Shown: piece after piece, positions 29,634 to 33,955 of the stretch
Layout: each line of letters opens with the position of its first letter
Position numbering within the stretch: the stretch's first letter is position 1
Assembly: GCF_000296835.1 (NCBI RefSeq)
Contig: NZ_CAKE01000009.1
Location: 1 to 33,955 of the forward strand
DNA from: Lactobacillus hominis DSM 23910 = CRBIP 24.179
GTDB taxonomy: Bacteria; Bacillota; Bacilli; Lactobacillales; Lactobacillaceae
Reading direction: 5' to 3'
DNA: 33,955 nt
The notes under the pieces: model-generated
Seen by the model: the letters and a program-made list of their open reading frames with translations, nothing else
What the model was told of the DNA's origin: nothing
Databases searched by the model: none
Position numbers and translations under genes: made by a program

Positions 29634-30068
29634 TTAGAAATTATTTTTGATAGCGTTTGCAACTGAATTATAACGTTCTTCGTCGTATTCATCTGCGTGG
29701 TTAACGTGAGGGATAACCATGTCGTCGTTTTCGCTGTAACGTGGAATTAGGTGGATGTGTGAGTGCATAACAACTTGACCAGCAACTTCGCCGTTATTTA
29801 CTTCGACATTTAGACCCTTAATTTTAGGATCTGACTTTTTAATTGCTTGGCTAATTACAGGAATATATTGTAAAAATCTTGCAGCGTCTTCTTGGCTATA
29901 ATCAAAAAAATTAACTAAGTGTTTTTTAGGAACAACTAAAGTGTGGCCCTTAGTTACTTGTGAGATATCTAAAAATGCCTTAACATCGTCATTTTCAAAA
30001 ACTGTGTAAGAAGGAACTTCGCCTCTGATAATTTTACAAAACAGACAATCTTGCTTTAATTCATCCAT
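29634..30068 (-). CDS. hit: HIT family nucleotide hydrolase
   Basis: A 144-residue member of the histidine triad superfamily. The active-site motif H-S-H-I-H-L-I-P-R (residues about 101-109) has the H-x-H-x-H pattern, and the zinc-binding C-L-F-C near residue 8 is present. Such proteins hydrolyse AMP-linked substrates such as adenosine phosphoramidates. AGGAGAAAA upstream supports the start. It is divergent from ecsA, an arrangement known in Bacillus (hit next to ecsAB), which strengthens the identity of both. Confidence 0.93.
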   Translation of the reverse strand: MDELKQDCLFCKIIRGEVPSYTVFENDDVKAFLDISQVTKGHTLVVPKKHLVNFFDYSQEDAARFLQYIPVISQAIKKSDPKIKGLNVEVNNGEVAGQVVMHSHIHLIPRYSENDDMVIPHVNHADEYDEERYNSVANAIKNNF

Positions 30069-30091
30069 AATAATTTTCTCCTATTTTTAGT

Positions 30092-30119
30092 TTAACTTAT
30101 GTTCATGCTATCATATAAA
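30092..30119 (+). promoter_or_regulatory. Probable promoter of ecsA
   Basis: TTAACT (30092-30097), 16-base spacer, TATAAA (30114-30119), in the space between hit and ecsA, about 28 bases before the ecsA start. Confidence 0.55.
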
Positions 30120-30147
30120 GGAAGTTTTTTCAGTAAGGAGAAAAATC

Positions 30148-30891
30148 ATGGCATTAAAAATCGAACACTTAAGCGGTGGTTATGCTGGAACCACTGTAAT
30201 TAAAGATGTCAATCTTACAATTGAACCAGGCCAGGCCCTAGGACTTATTGGCTTAAACGGAGCTGGAAAATCGACTACTATCAAGCACCTATTAGGATTA
30301 ATTAGAATGCAAAAGGGTACTATCAGTCTTAATGGCGTGCAATTGATGCAAAATCCTACCAAGTTTAAACAAATGGTAGCTTATATTCCCGAAACTCCAA
30401 TTTTGTATCCTGAACTTACCTTAAAAGAACATATTGAATTAGTAATGCTTACTTATGGTTTAGATAAAGAAAAAGCTTGGGTGCGTGCTCATGAATTATG
30501 CAAGATGTTTCGTTTAGATAATAAATTGGACTGGTTGCCAATAAACTTTTCTAAAGGGATGAAACAAAAAGTAATGATCGTAACGAGCTTTTTAGCTGAT
30601 AGCGATTTATTAGTAATTGATGAGCCATTTACTGGGCTTGATCCACTGGCTGTAGCCAACTTTATCGATTTAATTAAGCAAGCAGTTAGTCAAAAAAAGA
30701 TGGTCTTAATGACTACTCACGTTTTAGCTCAAGCCCAAGAAGCTGTGCAAAAGTTTGCTGTATTAAATAATGGAACTATTGAAGTTGAAGGTAGTTTAGA
30801 GCAAATTAGAAAGCACTATGGCTTAAGTGATAGTGATTCAATTGACCGTTTATACCAGATTTTAAATCAGGAGCAATTGCATCATGAATAA
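30148..30891 (+). CDS. ecsA: ABC transporter ATP-binding protein EcsA
   Basis: A 247-residue ATPase with a TAAGGAG ribosome binding site. Walker A is G-L-N-G-A-G-K-S-T-T (residues about 37-46), the signature appears as F-S-K-G-M-K-Q-K near residue 133, Walker B is L-L-V-I-D-E-P near residue 153 and the switch histidine lies in T-T-H-V-L near residue 191. The Q-loop region is also intact. Position between hit and a 400-residue membrane protein matches the ecs operon of Bacillus, which affects protein secretion and intramembrane protease activity. The substrate remains unclear. It overlaps ecsB by eight bases. Confidence 0.92.
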   Translation: MALKIEHLSGGYAGTTVIKDVNLTIEPGQALGLIGLNGAGKSTTIKHLLGLIRMQKGTISLNGVQLMQNPTKFKQMVAYIPETPILYPELTLKEHIELVMLTYGLDKEKAWVRAHELCKMFRLDNKLDWLPINFSKGMKQKVMIVTSFLADSDLLVIDEPFTGLDPLAVANFIDLIKQAVSQKKMVLMTTHVLAQAQEAVQKFAVLNNGTIEVEGSLEQIRKHYGLSDSDSIDRLYQILNQEQLHHE

Positions 30892-32086
30892 TATTGTTAA
30901 AAAGAGGCTCGAAGCCAATTTTAAAAAGCAGATGCACTACTTAACTTTGGTGTTCAATGATTTCTTTATCTTGGCATTGATCTTTTTATTTGGTGCATTA
31001 ATGTTTTGGTATGCGCAAAATATTAAAAAATGGCCTAGCAATTTATGGTTTTATAGTCCACTTTTAGCTTTGATTTGGACAATTACTTTAAGCTTTGGTA
31101 ATTTTACTAGTTTGCTTCAGCGAGCTGACGAACATTTTTTGTTTAATCAAGATAAAAATATGAAGGAGTATTTCAGACCTTTATATTCGCATTCGATGAT
31201 TTTGCCGATGATCTTAATTTTGCTGGTTTCAGGCTTGTTATTTCCGTTTGCAACAACGCGAGCTGGTATATCTTTTGCAACTTTAATTTGGATCGTTGTT
31301 GGACTTTTAGCAAGTAAAATTACCCAATTTAAGTTGATTGTTAAGAGTTTTTATTTTAATAAAAGAAATTACTATAATTTCTGGCTCTTTGTGTTAATTA
31401 ATTTTGTTTTACTAACCATAACCATTAGCACGAATTCTCTATTATATGACGCAATTATGGTTGCTTGTTGGGTTTCAGTTTCCTATTTACCGCAAGGAGC
31501 TGGTTTTAACTGGTATAAGGCAGTTGATTATGAAGAAAAACGCCAAGATTTATTAGCCAACTTTTATAGTATGTTTACTGATGTGCCAGATAAAAAGGTT
31601 AAGATTTCACGTCGTAAATATCTAGATTTCTTGTTAAGCCACAAAAAGCAAACACCAAATACCTTTTTATATCAAAGATCATTATTGCGCGATCCTGAAT
31701 ATAACAACTTATTAATTAGAATGTCGCTTTTTTCGATTTTACTTTCGTGGACTTTGCAAGATTATAAATGGGCAACAGGACTAGGCGCTTTAGTAATATT
31801 TTTGACTCTGTATCAATTGATTCCCTTGGGCACTGTGTATGAGCACAATATGATGTATCACGTGATGCCAATTGAACAAAAAACGCGCAATAAAGATTTA
31901 GCCCGCGTTTTGCAAAAAGGGATGCTAATTGAGTGGCTTTTGATTTCAGTAGGATTAGTTGTATTTTCTCCAGAAAAAATTTACGCGCTTTTTGCAGCAA
32001 TAGGGTTATTGATTTTTACCTTTATCTTGCTGTATGCTTATTTACCAGTACGAATTGAAAGTTTATTTAAAAAAATTAGATATTAA
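30884..32086 (+). CDS. ecsB: ABC transporter permease EcsB
   Basis: A 400-residue membrane protein with about eight to ten hydrophobic segments in two groups (residues about 20-195 and 275-390). A cytoplasmic loop lies between them (residues about 205-270) with basic stretches such as K-V-K-I-S-R-R-K-Y. The length and organisation fit EcsB, the membrane partner of EcsA. The ATG overlaps the ecsA end and follows GGAGCAATTGC, a reasonable ribosome binding site. Loss of Ecs in Bacillus disturbs secretion and competence; the same role here is inference. Confidence 0.88.
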   Translation: MNNIVKKRLEANFKKQMHYLTLVFNDFFILALIFLFGALMFWYAQNIKKWPSNLWFYSPLLALIWTITLSFGNFTSLLQRADEHFLFNQDKNMKEYFRPLYSHSMILPMILILLVSGLLFPFATTRAGISFATLIWIVVGLLASKITQFKLIVKSFYFNKRNYYNFWLFVLINFVLLTITISTNSLLYDAIMVACWVSVSYLPQGAGFNWYKAVDYEEKRQDLLANFYSMFTDVPDKKVKISRRKYLDFLLSHKKQTPNTFLYQRSLLRDPEYNNLLIRMSLFSILLSWTLQDYKWATGLGALVIFLTLYQLIPLGTVYEHNMMYHVMPIEQKTRNKDLARVLQKGMLIEWLLISVGLVVFSPEKIYALFAAIGLLIFTFILLYAYLPVRIESLFKKIRY

Positions 32087-32100
32087 TTTTGAGGAAAGAT

Positions 32101-32754
32101 ATGAGATTAAGAAACAAACCTTGGGCACAAAAACTTGTTCAAGAACATCCCGAAGCAATATTAAATCAGCCTGATCCTGAGAAAAAAATCGACTGGAAAA
32201 GTCGTTTTGATGATTTTTCTAAACCTTTAGCAATCGAAATTGGTTCAGGTAAGGGACAATTTATTACTACTTTAGCTAAGAATCATCCTGAAATGAATTT
32301 TATTGGCATTGAATTACAGACTACAGCAGCAGGTATGATTCTAAGAACTAAGCTAGAAGAAGGCATTGATAACTTGCAATTAATGTGCGCTGATGCGGCT
32401 AATATTGCCATGTTTTTGCCAGAAAATAGCGCTGATATTATTTATTTAAACTTCTCTGATCCATGGCCTAAAACACGTCACGAAAAAAGAAGATTAACTT
32501 ACAAGAGCTTTTTACGCGAATATCAGACAGTTTTAAAAGATGACGGTCATCTTGAATTTAAGACTGATAACCAAGGCTTATTTGAGTATAGCTTGGTAAG
32601 CATGAATAATTATGGCATGAAATTTGATTTTTTAAGTTTAGATTTGCACCATAACAAATCTGAAATTGCACAAAATAATGTTGAAACCGAATATGAGCAT
32701 AAATTTGCCGCTAAAGGCAATCCAATTTACTGCTTGCATGCGTCATTTAAGTAA
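32101..32754 (+). CDS. trmB: tRNA (guanine-N7-)-methyltransferase
   Basis: A 217-residue SAM-dependent enzyme that makes m7G46 in the variable loop of tRNAs. ATG 32101 is preferred because GAGGAAAG lies just before it; an in-frame TTG at 32089 would put the start inside that site. Motifs are the SAM-binding I-E-I-G-S-G-K-G-Q near residue 44 and the family signature F-S-D-P-W-P-K-T-R-H near residue 118. The C-terminal T-E-Y-E-H-K-F motif is present too. Length is typical. It follows ecsB within 14 bases and is closed by a strong terminator. Confidence 0.94.
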   Translation: MRLRNKPWAQKLVQEHPEAILNQPDPEKKIDWKSRFDDFSKPLAIEIGSGKGQFITTLAKNHPEMNFIGIELQTTAAGMILRTKLEEGIDNLQLMCADAANIAMFLPENSADIIYLNFSDPWPKTRHEKRRLTYKSFLREYQTVLKDDGHLEFKTDNQGLFEYSLVSMNNYGMKFDFLSLDLHHNKSEIAQNNVETEYEHKFAAKGNPIYCLHASFK

Positions 32755-32760
32755 AAAAAT

Positions 32761-32803
32761 AAAGTCAGGATTTGATCATTAAGGATTAAATCCTGACTTT
32801 TTT
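32761..32803. terminator. Bidirectional terminator after trmB
   Basis: AAAGTCAGGATTT (32761-32773) pairs perfectly with AAATCCTGACTTT (32788-32800), followed by T on the plus strand and flanked by T on the minus strand. It serves trmB and the converging gene at 32802. Confidence 0.92.
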
Positions 32804-33188
32804 AATTGGCATATTTTAAGCGTAAGAGCATTTCATTGGAGCTATTGACAGTGAGCACAAATTTAGTAAATGCTTTTTCATGATCTGGCAAATCCACGAA
32901 GTCGTCAAAATCCAGAATTTCTTGGTTGAAACTATCCATCAAGTTAAGCATATCTAAATTGGCATTTTCTAAATATGAAGGCAAGCCGCTATTTTCTAGA
33001 GTTTGCTGCTTAATTTGAGCTGCAATCTTATGATAGCTTGAAATAAGATCGGAAATTTGATCAACGTTTGCTTCAACGATTTCTAGCCAATGCGAAGTAT
33101 CGGTTTGAATATTTTTAATCATATTGTTGAAAACATTATGTAAATTAAAGCCTGCTCTTAATAAAGCTTTATCGTCTGATTCTTGCAT
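32802..33188 (-). CDS. Conserved hypothetical helical protein
   Basis: I do not recognise a named family. The 128-residue protein is acidic and almost entirely helical (L-L-R-A-G-F-N-L-H-N-V-F-N-N-M, Q-I-S-D-L-I-S-S-Y-H-K-I), with no membrane segment and no enzyme motif. It stands alone on the minus strand with AAGAAGG upstream of its start and a TATAAT on the minus strand at 33225-33230 as a likely -10 element; the -35 is unclear. The stop lies in the trmB terminator region. A soluble cytoplasmic role, perhaps as a small regulator or binding partner, is all that can be suggested. Confidence 0.65.
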   Translation of the reverse strand: MQESDDKALLRAGFNLHNVFNNMIKNIQTDTSHWLEIVEANVDQISDLISSYHKIAAQIKQQTLENSGLPSYLENANLDMLNLMDSFNQEILDFDDFVDLPDHEKAFTKFVLTVNSSNEMLLRLKYAN

Positions 33189-33347
33189 AGTAACGACCTT
33201 CTTTGCACTTGGTATCTTAACTTTATTATAGGACAGAAAAATGCGTATAGAGAAATCTTTAAGTTAAAGAGTAAAAATAGTAGCTTTTTATGAAAAATCA
33301 AAGTAAAATATAAATGTACTTATAAAAAGTAAGAAAGGACGATAAAG

Positions 33348-33668
33348 ATGGAAGCAATTAAAGAATTAACTCCAATTAAATTAAAAGAAATTACAAAAGA
33401 TGGCAGAGTGGTATTATTATTTTCTGCTGCTTGGTGCCCTGATTGCCGCTTCTTAGATCCATTTTTACCAGAAATTGAAAAAGATTTTTCTGATGCTAAA
33501 TTTTATAAAATCGACCGCGATGGATCAATTGATGTCGCAAAAGAATTAAATATCTTTGGAATTCCTAGCTTTGTTGTCTACCAAGATGGCAAAGAAATTG
33601 GTAGACTAGTAAATAAGGACAGAAAGACTAAAGAAGAAGTAGAAAACTTCCTTAACTCTCTCAAATAG
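33348..33668 (+). CDS. ytpP: Thioredoxin-like protein YtpP
   Basis: A 106-residue thioredoxin-fold protein with AAAGGAC about eight bases before ATG. The redox motif is W-C-P-D-C (residues about 28-32) rather than the W-C-G-P-C of classical thioredoxin. The cis-proline region G-I-P-S-F-V-V-Y is near residue 73. No signal peptide is present, so it acts in the cytoplasm. The partial gene that follows is YtpR-like, and ytpP near ytpR is a known arrangement in Firmicutes, close to trmB in some. Substrates are not known; it may have a bacillithiol- or thioredoxin-like reductase role. Confidence 0.88.
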   Translation: MEAIKELTPIKLKEITKDGRVVLLFSAAWCPDCRFLDPFLPEIEKDFSDAKFYKIDRDGSIDVAKELNIFGIPSFVVYQDGKEIGRLVNKDRKTKEEVENFLNSLK

Positions 33669-33693
33669 TCTAAGAAAGGAATATTTACTAGAA

Positions 33694-33955
33694 ATGATTG
33701 TTTCTACCAATAAAGCAAGTTATCCAGATACTTTAATCGTAATTACCGGACCAGATAATGGTCGTAGTAAATTTGTTGAAAAAGACAAGGTTACCCGTGT
33801 TGAAGACGCAGATGGCAATTTGATCGGCTACAACTTTTTCAATGTTAGCGACTTTTTAGATTATGATAAACTTCCAAATGGACAGGTTCATCCTAATCAA
33901 GAATTAGTTGACAAGTTAAACAAAAAAGTTTCAGAAGCCGGCTTTGACGAAAAGA
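33694..33955 (+). CDS. ytpR: YtpR-like tRNA-binding protein, N-terminal part (partial)
   Basis: The frame starts at ATG 33694 after AAAGGA and runs off the window end, so only 87 codons are seen. The N-terminal part (M-I-V-S-T-N-K-A-S-Y-P-D-T-L-I-V, later N-F-F-N-V-S-D-F-L) resembles the DUF4479 region of YtpR. In the full family this is followed by an EMAP/Myf-like tRNA-binding domain that would lie outside the window. Position after ytpP supports the call. The spacing from the ribosome binding site to ATG is rather long (13 bases). Confidence 0.78.
   Translation, partial: MIVSTNKASYPDTLIVITGPDNGRSKFVEKDKVTRVEDADGNLIGYNFFNVSDFLDYDKLPNGQVHPNQELVDKLNKKVSEAGFDEK

Noticed and set aside
1..33955. 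CRISPR arrays, insertion sequences, rRNA genes
   Set aside because: No regularly spaced repeats, transposase-like proteins or rRNA signatures were found on either strand.

Overview
The window looks like part of a low-GC Lactobacillus chromosome (Lactobacillaceae, probably near the L. gasseri/L. johnsonii group). The reasons are AT-rich codon use, strong AGGAGG-type ribosome binding sites, a T-box in front of argS, an LLH-type phage holin and the ecsAB/trmB/ytpP/ytpR neighbourhood. The species is inference. It falls into a prophage right end (about 1-12,337) and host core genome (about 12,338-33,955), with a tRNA-Leu gene at the junction.

Prophage, 1-7156: a contractile-tail (myovirus, PBSX-like) module in canonical order. 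It has the C-terminal end of the tape measure, then XkdP-, XkdQ-, XkdR-, XkdS-, XkdT- (baseplate J) and XkdU-like proteins, then a 723-residue tail fibre with pyocin-knob-like domains. Most genes overlap or nearly touch. From 7167 to 8711 comes a tandem array of four small proteins that share a short N-terminal motif (G-K-E-V-x-x-L-H-I-x-G-x-K/R-F) and then diverge. The first three carry a run of 7, 8 and 6 G at the same place near the 3' end. In genes 1 and 3 the run is followed at once by TAA, with an open -1 frame leading exactly to the next start codon and a potential stem that includes the next ribosome binding site. This is the most unusual signal in the window: a possible programmed frameshift, or G-tract phase-variation, element. 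After a terminator come a coiled-coil protein, XkdX- and CD1375-like small proteins, two membrane proteins, an LLH holin and a GH25 endolysin.

Junction, 11,947-12,421: two terminators, a very AT-rich orphan reading frame without a convincing start, tandem 11-base repeats, a 14-base palindrome, and tRNA-Leu(CAG) on the minus strand with its 3' end facing the prophage. This layout fits a prophage integrated at a tRNA 3' end.

Host, 12,502-33,955: NAD(P)H-hydrate repair (nnrD); three cell-wall enzymes (lipoprotein D,D-carboxypeptidase, secreted amidase, L,D-transpeptidase); T-box-controlled argS; fructose-bisphosphate aldolase; a minus-strand RluA-family pseudouridine synthase; a class A penicillin-binding protein; a ylbF-yhaO-yhaN-yhaM nucleic-acid metabolism operon; a minus-strand block of prsA, two YtxH-like envelope proteins and a HIT hydrolase; ecsA-ecsB-trmB; a conserved minus-strand protein of unknown role; and ytpP followed by a truncated ytpR. 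Most transcription units are closed by clear intrinsic terminators, several working in both directions.
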